DNA from: Legionellales bacterium | Lineage (GTDB): Bacteria; Pseudomonadota; Gammaproteobacteria; Eutrophobiales; Eutrophobiaceae | Assembly: GCA_002721165.1 (NCBI GenBank) | Contig: PBJS01000020.1 | Location: forward strand, 1-17,715 | Reading direction: 5' to 3' | Length of the DNA: 17,715 bases | In this document: piece after piece, positions 6,229 to 13,654 of the stretch | Layout: each line of letters begins with the position of its first letter | Position numbering within the stretch: position 1 is the first letter of the stretch | The notes under the pieces: generated by a model | Told to the model about the DNA's origin: nothing | What the model saw: the letters and a program-made list of their open reading frames with translations, nothing else | Databases searched by the model: none | Made by a program: the position numbers and the translations under genes

Positions 6229-7287
6229 ATGGCGACAACAGAAACTGGAGATGACAAAAAAAAGGCGTTAACGATGGCACTAAGCCAAATTGAAAAACAA
6301 TTTGGTAAGGGCTCGGTGATGAAAATGGGAGATCAGCCTGCCACAAAAATTGCATCTGTTAGTACCGGCTCGCTGGGTCTTGATATTGCTTTGGGAGCAG
6401 GAGGATTACCCTATGGTCGAGTTGTTGAAATTTACGGACCGGAATCATCTGGTAAAACGACATTAACTTTGTCAGCAATTGCTGAAGCGCAAAAACAGGG
6501 AAAGACCTGTGCTTTTATTGATGCAGAACATGCGCTGGACCCTGTTTATGCTGAAAAACTTGGTGTGAATATTAATGACTTACTGGTCTCTCAGCCGGAC
6601 ACCGGAGAGCAGGCACTTGAAATTTGCGACATGTTAGTACGCAGTGGTGCTGTGGAATTGGTTGTAATTGATTCTGTTGCAGCATTAGTTCCTCGGGCAG
6701 AAATAGAGGGTGAGATGGGTGATTCTCATATGGGTCTTGCCGCTCGCTTAATGTCTCAAGCTTTAAGAAAATTAACCGGAAATATAAAACGTGCAAATTG
6801 CTGTGTGATTTTTATTAACCAAATTCGCATGAAGATAGGCGTCATGTTTGGTAATCCCGAAACCACAACAGGGGGTAACGCATTAAAATTTTATTCATCA
6901 GTTCGTTTAGACATTCGTAGAATTGGCGCAATCAAGAAAGGCGAAGAAGTGGTAGGGAACGAAACACGAGTAAAAGTCGTCAAGAACAAGATTGCCCCGC
7001 CATTTAAGCAGGCTGAGTTCGGTATTTTATATAATGAAGGTATTTCCCGTGAGGGTGAGATAGTTGATTTGGGCGTCAAGGAAGGATTGGTAGATAAGGC
7101 GGGTGCTTGGTATAGCTATAAAGATGATCGTATCGGCCAAGGTAAAGATAATGTGAGAGTTTTCCTAAAAGAAAACCCTGAGATTGCAAATGAAATAGAA
7201 GAGCAAATTCGGGCTAAACTATTACCGACCATTCCAGTTGAAGAATTAACTGAAGAGACAGAAACAGAGGAGGAGGCAGTAGTCTGA
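6229..7287 (+). CDS. recA: Recombinase A
   Basis: RecA forms ATP-dependent filaments on single-stranded DNA, drives strand exchange in recombinational repair and stimulates self-cleavage of LexA-type repressors. The 352-residue product has the Walker A motif GPESSGKT at 70-77, the conserved LVVIDSVAALVPRAEIEGEMGD block with Walker B, the loop-2 region around MFGNPETTTGGNALKFYSS, and an acidic C-terminal tail (EELTEETETEEE). I chose the ATG at 6229 because AGGAG at 6216-6220 lies 8 bases upstream and the protein then starts MATTETGDDKKKAL as expected. The ATG at 6223 is too close to that site, and a TTG further upstream is part of the promoter. The stop overlaps the proposed CTG start of recX. 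Confidence 0.97.
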   Translation: MATTETGDDKKKALTMALSQIEKQFGKGSVMKMGDQPATKIASVSTGSLGLDIALGAGGLPYGRVVEIYGPESSGKTTLTLSAIAEAQKQGKTCAFIDAEHALDPVYAEKLGVNINDLLVSQPDTGEQALEICDMLVRSGAVELVVIDSVAALVPRAEIEGEMGDSHMGLAARLMSQALRKLTGNIKRANCCVIFINQIRMKIGVMFGNPETTTGGNALKFYSSVRLDIRRIGAIKKGEEVVGNETRVKVVKNKIAPPFKQAEFGILYNEGISREGEIVDLGVKEGLVDKAGAWYSYKDDRIGQGKDNVRVFLKENPEIANEIEEQIRAKLLPTIPVEELTEETETEEEAVV

Positions 7288-7724
7288 GTACAGAGCGTCA
7301 ACAAGTCTTACAGCGTGCTTGTGACTTTCTGGCAAGAAGAGAACATAGCCGTCAGGAATTAGCACGCAAACTTGCCAGGGCATGTGAAGACCAAACATTA
7401 ATTGACGAGCTGTTGGATAAGCTCTCGAGCGAGGGCTTACAAAGCGATGAACGATTTGCAGAGAGTTTCGTAAATCACCGTGCTGGTAGCGGGAAGGGGC
7501 CGTTGAAAATTCAGCAGGAATTACAGCAACGTGGCATAGCAAAAGCTGTGATAAGACAATACCTCGAGGCATGCTCAGTTGACTGGTTATCACAAGCCGA
7601 GACAGCTAGAGTTAAGAGGTTTGGGGGAAACCCTCCTTCCGATAGTATGGAAAAATCAAAACAATCAAGATTTTTACTCAATAGGGGTTTTAGCAGTCAA
7701 CTAATTAGCCAACTTTTGTCATAA
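7284..7724 (+). CDS. recX: RecA regulatory protein RecX, probable CTG start
   Basis: RecX binds RecA filaments and limits their growth and activity. From the CTG at 7284 the protein has 146 residues: STERQQVLQRACDFLARREH, then the SRQELARKL signature of the first RecX helical repeat, followed by DERFAESFVNHRAGSGKGPLKI and QQRGIAKAVI, all typical. There is no ATG, GTG or TTG in this frame before an internal TTG, and starting at the ATG at 7413 would remove the whole first repeat. AGGAGG at 7271-7276, inside the end of recA, stands 7 bases before the CTG, an ideal spacing, and the CTG shares bases with the recA TGA (CTGA). This points to coupled, low-efficiency translation of RecX relative to RecA. 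Identification as RecX is firm; the CTG start is inferred. Confidence 0.9.
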   Translation: MSTERQQVLQRACDFLARREHSRQELARKLARACEDQTLIDELLDKLSSEGLQSDERFAESFVNHRAGSGKGPLKIQQELQQRGIAKAVIRQYLEACSVDWLSQAETARVKRFGGNPPSDSMEKSKQSRFLLNRGFSSQLISQLLS

Positions 7725-7734
7725 TTAGGCATTC

Positions 7735-10341
7735 ATGAAGACTAGTAATGACATCCGCCAATCCTTTCTGGATTTTTTCAAATCAAAAGATCATGAAATT
7801 GTCCCAAGCAGTTCTTTGGTCCCTGCAAATGACCCAACACTGTTATTTACAAATGCGGGCATGGTCCAGTTTAAAGATGTGTTCCTTGGAAGAGAGAGTC
7901 GTCCATACAAACGAGCTGCATCATCGCAGCGTTGTGTACGTGCCGGCGGTAAACACAATGATCTAGAAAATGTCGGATACACAGCAAGACACCACACGTT
8001 TTTCGAAATGCTAGGGAATTTTAGTTTCGGGGATTATTTCAAACAAGATGCTATTACTTATGCCTGGGAGTATTTGACAGCTGTATTAAAAATTCCAGAG
8101 TCTAAACTTTGGATAACAGTTTTTGAAGACGATGAAGAGGCAGCTAATATTTGGTTAAAAGAAATTGGTGTTTCATCAAAGCAATTTACTCGTTGTGGCG
8201 AAAAAGATAACTTCTGGTCAGCAGGAGACACCGGACCTTGTGGTCCGTGTAGTGAAATTTTCTATGATCATGGCGAAGATATACCTGGTGGACCTCCGGG
8301 GTCTAAAGACGCTGATTTAGATCGTTATGTTGAAATATGGAATTTAGTGTTTACACAATTTAACCGTGGTAGTGACGGCTCATTAACACCTATCCCACAT
8401 CCTTCAGTCGACACGGGAATGGGACTCGAAAGAGTTACCGCCGTCATGCAGGGAGTTAATAATAATTTTGAAATTGAGTCATTCGAAAAGATTATCAAAA
8501 AAATAAAAACTCTTTGTGGCAATAAAAAAATTGATTTAACTTCTAGCCGTGTCGTTGCTGACCATATTCGATCTTGTTCATTTTTATTGGCAGACGGTGT
8601 AATTCCTTCTAATGAGGGTAGGGGTTATGTGTTGCGACGAATTATTCGCCGTGCAATTCGACATGGTAATAAGTTAGGCTTCAAAAAACCTTTTTTTTAT
8701 CAATTGGTTGAGGTTCTTGAAGAAGAAATGGGCGATGCTTATCCTGAATTATCAAAAACAAGATCAAATATCGAGAGCATGTTGCTTAGTGAGGAAGAGC
8801 GTTTTGCTGAAACTTTGGATCAAGGATTAAAAATTTTAGATGAAGTTATTACAAAAACAAAAGGTGACGTTATTCATGGCGAAGATGTTTTTCGTCTGTA
8901 TGATACCTATGGATTTCCAGTAGATTTAACAGCTGATATTGCCCGTGAAAAAAATATGAAAGTTGATATGAAGGGTTTTAACAAAGCTATGGCCGGACAA
9001 CGAAAACGAGCTCGGGCTGCAAGTAAGTTTGATATTGATGTTTCTATTAATACTGATAGTAACTTAGTGAGTGCATTTACTGGATATGAAAGATTAGAGC
9101 AAAAGACGACAATAATTGGGCTTTACCAAGACGGAAGAAACGTAAAAGAATTAAATGAAGGTGATGTCGGCGGCGTAATTTTGTTAGAGACTCCCTTTTA
9201 TGCGCAATCCGGGGGGCAAGTTGGTGATAAGGGTGAATTATTTGCTGGCGATGTTTTCTTTGAAGTTGAAGATACTAAAAAGCAAGGACAGTCACATATT
9301 CATTTAGGTATTCTACGCACAGGGACTTTTAAAGTGGGTGATGTTGTTCGTGCTTCAGTCGACCAAAAAATACGAACTGATGTTGCACGTAATCATTCTG
9401 CCACCCATTTACTTCATGCTGCGTTAAGAAAGATGCTAGGAGATCACGTTGTACAAAAAGGGTCTCTAGTTGAAAGTAATCGATTGCGATTTGATTTTTC
9501 ACATAACGAATCACTAACTTATGAGCAACTGAAGGAAATAGAGCAACTAGTGAATTCTAAAATTTTAGAGAATAATGAAACTCAGATTCAGGTTATGCCC
9601 CTCGAAAAAGCAAAATTATCAGGAGCGATATCATTATTTGGTGAGAAATATGAAGATACTGTCAGGGTGTTAAATATTGGCGGGGAGTTTTCTTGTGAAT
9701 TATGTGGCGGGACACATGTCGAACGTTCCGGTGATATAGGTGTATTTAAAATTATTTCAGAATCAGGTATAGCTTCAGGGGTAAGGCGTATTGAAGCAAT
9801 TACTGGCCTTGAAGCATTTGTCTGGATTGAAAATATGGAAGCAAAGTTACAACGAATGGCAGAATCATTGAAATCTAATGTAGAAACAGTTGACTCTAAA
9901 CTCAATTTACAACTTGAAAAAACTCGCAAACTTGAAAAAGAGTTATTACAACTTAGGGGTAAATTAGCTAGCAATGCGGGTTTAAATTTGCTTGAGGAAA
10001 CCACTGTAATTGATGATATTAGTATTGTTGCTAAATCAATTGATACTGCTGATCCGAAAAGTCTTCGTGATGCCGTTGATCAGCTTAAAAATAAACTTGG
10101 GACAGCTGTATTAATTCTTGCGACTGTTAATGAATCAAAGGTGAGCTTAGTTGCAGGCGTTACTGACGACACGACTAATCGCATTAAAGCGGGTGACTTG
10201 GTAAATTTTGTAGCAGAACAGGTTGGAGGGCGAGGGGGAGGACGTCCTGATATGGCACAAGCCGGAGGTGATGATCCTAAGAAATTAGAAAGTGCTTTAG
10301 CAAAAGTTCCAGATTGGGTCCGTAGCCAACTTAAAAACTAA
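7735..10341 (+). CDS. alaS: Alanyl-tRNA synthetase
   Basis: AlaRS charges tRNA-Ala and clears mischarged Ser- and Gly-tRNA-Ala. The 868 residues are close to the usual 875. The class II aminoacylation core is N-terminal (TLLFTNAGMVQFKDVFLG, then RCVRAGGKHNDLENVG and FFEMLGNFSFGDYFK). The editing domain carries the zinc-binding motifs His554-x3-His558 (HSATH) and Cys657-x3-His661 (CGGTH), matching E. coli H564, H568, C666 and H670. A coiled coil follows near 700-745, and the C-Ala domain ends with the glycine-rich GGRGGGRPDMAQAGG. It starts 10 bases after recX with a weak Shine-Dalgarno sequence, as expected for the conserved recA-recX-alaS order. No motif is missing. Confidence 0.98.
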   Translation: MKTSNDIRQSFLDFFKSKDHEIVPSSSLVPANDPTLLFTNAGMVQFKDVFLGRESRPYKRAASSQRCVRAGGKHNDLENVGYTARHHTFFEMLGNFSFGDYFKQDAITYAWEYLTAVLKIPESKLWITVFEDDEEAANIWLKEIGVSSKQFTRCGEKDNFWSAGDTGPCGPCSEIFYDHGEDIPGGPPGSKDADLDRYVEIWNLVFTQFNRGSDGSLTPIPHPSVDTGMGLERVTAVMQGVNNNFEIESFEKIIKKIKTLCGNKKIDLTSSRVVADHIRSCSFLLADGVIPSNEGRGYVLRRIIRRAIRHGNKLGFKKPFFYQLVEVLEEEMGDAYPELSKTRSNIESMLLSEEERFAETLDQGLKILDEVITKTKGDVIHGEDVFRLYDTYGFPVDLTADIAREKNMKVDMKGFNKAMAGQRKRARAASKFDIDVSINTDSNLVSAFTGYERLEQKTTIIGLYQDGRNVKELNEGDVGGVILLETPFYAQSGGQVGDKGELFAGDVFFEVEDTKKQGQSHIHLGILRTGTFKVGDVVRASVDQKIRTDVARNHSATHLLHAALRKMLGDHVVQKGSLVESNRLRFDFSHNESLTYEQLKEIEQLVNSKILENNETQIQVMPLEKAKLSGAISLFGEKYEDTVRVLNIGGEFSCELCGGTHVERSGDIGVFKIISESGIASGVRRIEAITGLEAFVWIENMEAKLQRMAESLKSNVETVDSKLNLQLEKTRKLEKELLQLRGKLASNAGLNLLEETTVIDDISIVAKSIDTADPKSLRDAVDQLKNKLGTAVLILATVNESKVSLVAGVTDDTTNRIKAGDLVNFVAEQVGGRGGGRPDMAQAGGDDPKKLESALAKVPDWVRSQLKN

Positions 10342-10348
10342 ATTGTCT

Positions 10349-10379
10349 GATTCTAATACTTTTTAGTTCAGATAGAATC
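10349..10379 (+). other. Imperfect hairpin between alaS and lysC
   Basis: GATTCTA at 10349-10355 and TAGAATC at 10373-10379 are perfect complements around a 17-base loop, and the overlapping pair TCTGA (10346-10350) and TCAGA (10368-10372) offers an alternative fold. A run of T follows at 10385-10390. It could act as a weak terminator or attenuator, but the stem is AT-rich and the T run is displaced by several bases. Confidence 0.35.
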
Positions 10380-10407
10380 CCACGATTTTTTAACACTTGG
10401 TAAAACA

Positions 10408-11625
10408 ATGGCATTAATAGTAAAAAAATATGGTGGAACCTCTGTTGGTACTGCTGAGCGAATTCAGCTGGTTGCTGAGAAGGTGATTGAAACAAAAAAA
10501 CAAGGTCATCAAGTTGTTGTAGTTGTCTCTGCTATGAGTGGTGAAACCAATCGTCTACTCTCTCTTGCTGATAGCATAACAAAGTCACCGAATCCAAGAG
10601 AATTAGATGTGCTTCTGTCGACCGGAGAACAAGTTACAATCGCTTTGTTAACAATGGCACTTGAAGTGAAAGGTTGTCAGGCCCTGTCTTTTACTGGTGG
10701 ACAGGTCTGCATACATACTGATAGCGCTCATAACAAAGCGAGAATAGCTAATATAGAGGTGGAACGAGTCAAAAAGGAATTACAACAGGGAAAAGTTGTT
10801 GTCATCGCTGGTTTTCAGGGGGTTAACGAAGATGGAGATATAACAACATTAGGACGAGGTGGTTCAGACACTACAGCTGTTGCTATGGCAACAGCCCTTG
10901 CTGCCGATGAATGCAGAATTTATACAGATGTTGATGGTGTTTATACCGCAGATCCAAGGATAGTTGAGAATGCACAAAGATTGCCCTCATTAACATATGA
11001 GGAAATGCTCGAAATGGCGAGCCTCGGCTCGAAAGTTTTGCAAACACGCGCGGTTGAATTTGCCGGGAAATATAATATAAATTTACGTGTATTATCTAGT
11101 TTTGAAGAGGGGCCGGGAACTTTAATAACTAATGAGGGAGAAATTATGGAAGCGGCTTTAATATCTGGAATTGCTCATAATAGTGATGAGGCTAAATTGA
11201 CCGTAGTCGGCGTACCGGATAAACCTGGGATTGCATCTACGATACTTGACCCAATTGCCGCAGCAAATATTGAAGTGGATATGATTGTTCAAAATGTTGG
11301 TTTAAATAATAGTACTGATTTCACTTTTACAGTTCATCGAAATGACTATGACAAAGCTATGTCAATTTTGAAAGAAACTGCAAAAGACATAGATGCTACA
11401 GATGTAACTGGCGACAATAGGATTGTAAAAATTTCTGTTGTTGGTGTAGGTATGCGTTCTCATGCAGGAGTTGCTAGTACTATATTCAAGGCGTTGGCAG
11501 ATGAAAAAATAAATATTCAGATGATTTCAACGTCAGAAATCAAAGTTTCTGTTGTTGTAGATGAAAAATATTTAAAACCCGCAGTTCGTGTTTTACATAT
11601 GGTATTTGATCTGGGAACAGATTAG
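10408..11625 (+). CDS. lysC: Aspartate kinase
   Basis: Aspartokinase phosphorylates aspartate, the first step towards lysine, threonine, methionine and diaminopimelate. The 405-residue monofunctional enzyme begins LIVKKYGGTSVG (substrate-binding KYGGTS), continues with VVVVVSAMSGETN and GRGGSDTTAVAMA in the kinase domain, and ends with two ACT domains (from about 260 and 340) for feedback control by amino acids. The length and layout match the short Bacillus/Corynebacterium/Pseudomonas type, which is often made as an alpha2beta2 enzyme with the beta subunit translated from an internal start. Such a start is visible at 11146. The gene follows alaS by 66 bases and precedes csrA, a common gammaproteobacterial order. 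Confidence 0.97.
   Translation: MALIVKKYGGTSVGTAERIQLVAEKVIETKKQGHQVVVVVSAMSGETNRLLSLADSITKSPNPRELDVLLSTGEQVTIALLTMALEVKGCQALSFTGGQVCIHTDSAHNKARIANIEVERVKKELQQGKVVVIAGFQGVNEDGDITTLGRGGSDTTAVAMATALAADECRIYTDVDGVYTADPRIVENAQRLPSLTYEEMLEMASLGSKVLQTRAVEFAGKYNINLRVLSSFEEGPGTLITNEGEIMEAALISGIAHNSDEAKLTVVGVPDKPGIASTILDPIAAANIEVDMIVQNVGLNNSTDFTFTVHRNDYDKAMSILKETAKDIDATDVTGDNRIVKISVVGVGMRSHAGVASTIFKALADEKINIQMISTSEIKVSVVVDEKYLKPAVRVLHMVFDLGTD
11134..11148 (+). promoter_or_regulatory. Internal ribosome-binding site and start for the aspartokinase beta subunit
   Basis: GAGGGAG at 11134-11140 is followed after 5 bases by an in-frame ATG at 11146. Translation from it gives about 159 residues starting MEAALISGIAH, which are exactly the two ACT domains. 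The beta subunits of Bacillus and Corynebacterium aspartokinases start at the equivalent place. The site is seen; its use is inferred. Confidence 0.65.
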
Positions 11626-11645
11626 TGTTAAAGATTAGTTATTAA

Positions 11646-11683
11646 GGATTTGGAAAAAATAATTTAAGGAAGCACAAGGAGGA
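11646..11683 (+). promoter_or_regulatory. Cluster of GGA motifs in the csrA leader, including the Shine-Dalgarno sequence
   Basis: Five GGA triplets occur within 38 bases (11646, 11652, 11668, 11678 and 11681), the last two inside the AGGAGG ribosome-binding site of csrA. CsrA binds GGA-containing RNA, and E. coli csrA is repressed by its own product through several such sites, one of them on the Shine-Dalgarno sequence. Autoregulation here is therefore a reasonable inference. Confidence 0.55.
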
Positions 11684-11690
11684 TAAATAA

Positions 11691-11891
11691 ATGTTGATTT
11701 TAACGCGACGTGTGGGGGAATCATTGATGATAGGGGATAATGTTGATATTACAGTTTTAGGTATTCGTGGTAATCAAGTTCGTATTGGCATTAATGCACC
11801 TAAAGATGTATCTGTGCATCGTGAAGAAATATACGATCGAATTCAGGATGAAAAATCTGAAGGCTCGGTATCATCAGGAACGGCTGACTGA
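11691..11891 (+). CDS. csrA: Carbon storage regulator CsrA
   Basis: CsrA is a small dimeric RNA-binding protein that controls translation and stability of many mRNAs by binding GGA motifs in their leaders. The 66 residues start MLILTRRVGESLMIGD and contain VRIGINAPKDVSVHREEIYDRI. The key RNA-binding residues Leu4 and Arg44 are both present. The length is slightly above the 61 of E. coli because of a polar tail. A strong AGGAGG precedes the ATG by 7 bases. The gene lies between lysC and tRNA-Ser, a widespread arrangement in gammaproteobacteria, and may regulate energy metabolism, motility or biofilm genes elsewhere. Confidence 0.98.
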   Translation: MLILTRRVGESLMIGDNVDITVLGIRGNQVRIGINAPKDVSVHREEIYDRIQDEKSEGSVSSGTAD

Positions 11892-11943
11892 GTAGTTATT
11901 TTTAATATTTTTCATTGATTTAAAAAACAGCGTTTTTAGTAAT

Positions 11944-12035
11944 GGAGAGGTGGCCGAGTGGCTGAAGGCGCTCCCCTGCTAAGGGAGTATACGGTTTATC
12001 CCGTATCGAGGGTTCGAATCCCTCCCTCTCCGCCA
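11944..12035 (+). tRNA. tRNA-Ser (anticodon GCU)
   Basis: A 92-base class II tRNA with encoded CCA. The acceptor stem GGAGAGG (11944-11950) pairs with CCTCTCC (12025-12031), followed by discriminator G and CCA. The D arm contains TGGCCGAGTGG, the anticodon arm is CTCCC-CTGCTAA-GGGAG giving anticodon GCU (reads AGC and AGU), a long variable arm TACGG/CCGTA marks a serine tRNA, and GGTTCGAATCC forms the T arm. A T-rich run directly after the CCA may help end transcription. Location after csrA is conserved in gammaproteobacteria. Confidence 0.97.
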
Positions 12036-12115
12036 ATAATTTTTTTGATAAATGTTAAGACAAATTTCATTATTACAGCCAACTTGTTGATTCATCGTGT
12101 ATTCCAGTGATATTG

Positions 12116-12138
12116 TAAATGCTCGAAAGAGCGGTTTA
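12116..12138 (+). other. GNRA-capped hairpin upstream of the first cytochrome gene
   Basis: GCTC (12121-12124) and GAGC (12129-12132) pair around the tetraloop GAAA, and flanking TAAA and TTTA extend the stem after a small internal bulge. It lies 66 bases before the start codon at 12205. It could be a transcription end signal for the tRNA operon or a leader structure; no T run follows immediately. Confidence 0.35.
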
Positions 12139-12167
12139 TTATGATAAAAATTCAATAGCAGTTTGGG

Positions 12168-12173
12168 TATAAT
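12168..12173 (+). promoter_or_regulatory. Possible -10 box of the first cytochrome gene
   Basis: A perfect TATAAT stands 31 bases before the proposed start codon. No convincing -35 hexamer is found 16-18 bases upstream, so either an activator is needed or the match is chance. Confidence 0.3.
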
Positions 12174-12204
12174 TAATGGAAGTACCCACGGGGCAAATAA
12201 CAAT

Positions 12205-13557
12205 ATGAATAAAGGCTTCAGATACGTTTTTTTTATACTTGGATTATCATCAATAATTCAAGTTTCAATTCTTAAAGCGGAAACTCTACCGCAATATGGA
12301 GATGCAATGCACTTGGGTGTGCAGACTTGCGCAGGTTCGACTTGCCACGGGGCAGTCAAGCCATGGCAGAACTCATCAGTACTTCAAAACGAGGCAATTA
12401 CTTGGAAAAAATACGACCATCATGCTCGTGCTTATAAAACATTAGGCAAAGAACGAGCCTTACGTATTGCGAAGAATTTAGGTATCGAAGATCCACAAAA
12501 AGATGATACATGTCTTAATTGCCATGCGAATAATGTCCCAAAAGCAAAACGTGCCAAAAATTTTACATTAAATGATGGTGTAACTTGTGAGGCCTGTCAC
12601 GGGGGCGCAGAGCAATGGCTCGGTATCCATGTTGCAGGTGTAGGTGGACGTAAAGAAAATATAGAAGCAGGCCAATATCCAACTGAGCAACCAATAGCCA
12701 GAGCAAAGCTTTGTCTTAGTTGTCACTACGGTACAAAAAATAAATTTCTTACCCATAAGATTATGGGCGCTGGACACCCACGATTATCTTTTGAGCTTGA
12801 TACATACACAGCTACCCAACCGGCACACTATCGTGTTGATGCTGATTATAGGCAACGAAAGACTTGGTCTAACGGTGTTAAAACTTGGGCGATTGGTCAA
12901 GCTGTTGCTGTAAATGAAACCTTAGATGCATTGACAGATAAAAAACGTAATCGTCAGGGTATTTTTCCAGAGTTGGTCTTTTTTGACTGCCATGCCTGTC
13001 ATCACCCAATGTCTAATCTTCGTTGGGAGAGGAGAGATAGCGTAGGTCTGGATCCTGGCATACCTAAATTAAATGATGCAAATATTGTGTTGTTAAGAGT
13101 TGTTACTTCAGTTGTTGATCCTGAGCTAGGGAAACGTATTGAAGATGATGCAAGGATATTACATCAGTCCTCGATGAAAGGCGGTGATGCGACATATGAT
13201 GCGGCTAAGACATTGAAGCAAACAATTCAAGGAGTTGTGCAAAAAATCAACAAACATAGTTTCACTGGTGGTGAAATGAGCAAGGTGCTTAATGCGCTTA
13301 TAGAGTTTGGTCTTCATGGAGAATACGTAAATTATATAGCTGCAGAGCAGGCTACTTATTCGATTGGTAGTGTTGTTGAGGCGATGAAAGATGCGGGAAT
13401 GTTAAAGGGTGCGACGATAAAAAAAGTAAAAACTGCAATGGATATGGCTTATGAAGCAGTTAAATATGATGAAAAATATCGCCCTTCGGAATTTGTTAAA
13501 GCAATTGAAAGTATAAAGGCTGCCGTAGAAACTGAAATGCAGATCTCAAAGAAATAG
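12205..13557 (+). CDS. Exported five-haem c-type cytochrome, cytochrome c554-like
   Basis: A 450-residue protein beginning with a signal peptide (MNKGF..., hydrophobic to about 22, likely cleavage after A25 in LKAET). It has five haem-attachment motifs: one unusual CX4CH (CAGSTCH, 42-48) and four CXXCH at 103-107, 128-132, 170-174 and 262-266. GVTCEACHGG and MGAGHPRLSFELD are features I associate with the cytochrome c554-like multihaem family. The last 180 residues have no haem motif and are helical and charged. The ATG at 12205 was chosen because the signal peptide starts there; a TTG at 12163 would add an unlikely leader. It should be periplasmic and carry electrons; its partner is unknown. 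It precedes a second multihaem cytochrome gene and a barrel protein gene on the same strand. Confidence 0.88.
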   Translation: MNKGFRYVFFILGLSSIIQVSILKAETLPQYGDAMHLGVQTCAGSTCHGAVKPWQNSSVLQNEAITWKKYDHHARAYKTLGKERALRIAKNLGIEDPQKDDTCLNCHANNVPKAKRAKNFTLNDGVTCEACHGGAEQWLGIHVAGVGGRKENIEAGQYPTEQPIARAKLCLSCHYGTKNKFLTHKIMGAGHPRLSFELDTYTATQPAHYRVDADYRQRKTWSNGVKTWAIGQAVAVNETLDALTDKKRNRQGIFPELVFFDCHACHHPMSNLRWERRDSVGLDPGIPKLNDANIVLLRVVTSVVDPELGKRIEDDARILHQSSMKGGDATYDAAKTLKQTIQGVVQKINKHSFTGGEMSKVLNALIEFGLHGEYVNYIAAEQATYSIGSVVEAMKDAGMLKGATIKKVKTAMDMAYEAVKYDEKYRPSEFVKAIESIKAAVETEMQISKK

Positions 13558-13654
13558 CGATGATAACGAGTCTACTATAATCACGATGAGTGAACCCTCG
13601 TTCAAAATTGTGAGTGATGTTTTATAGAGTAATATAGTTGGATAATATTTTTTT

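Noticed and set aside
7413..7724. RecX starting at the ATG at 7413
   Set aside because: This would delete the first helical repeat with its conserved SRQELARKL segment, which is encoded in the same open frame upstream.
9588..10004. A 138-codon minus-strand open frame inside alaS
   Set aside because: It is a shadow frame over the conserved editing and coiled-coil regions, with no recognisable motif and no ribosome-binding site.
10342..10407. Lysine riboswitch before lysC
   Set aside because: The gap is only 66 bases, far shorter than the roughly 170-base lysine aptamer.
11979..12203. A 74-codon minus-strand frame containing RRGRDSNPRYG
   Set aside because: It is antisense to tRNA-Ser; the RGRDSNPR peptide is a well-known artefact of translating the reverse of a serine tRNA.
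12163..12204. TTG start giving a 14-residue extension of the first cytochrome
   Set aside because: The extension is polar and precedes a complete signal peptide that begins at the ATG at 12205; it also overlaps the possible -10 box.
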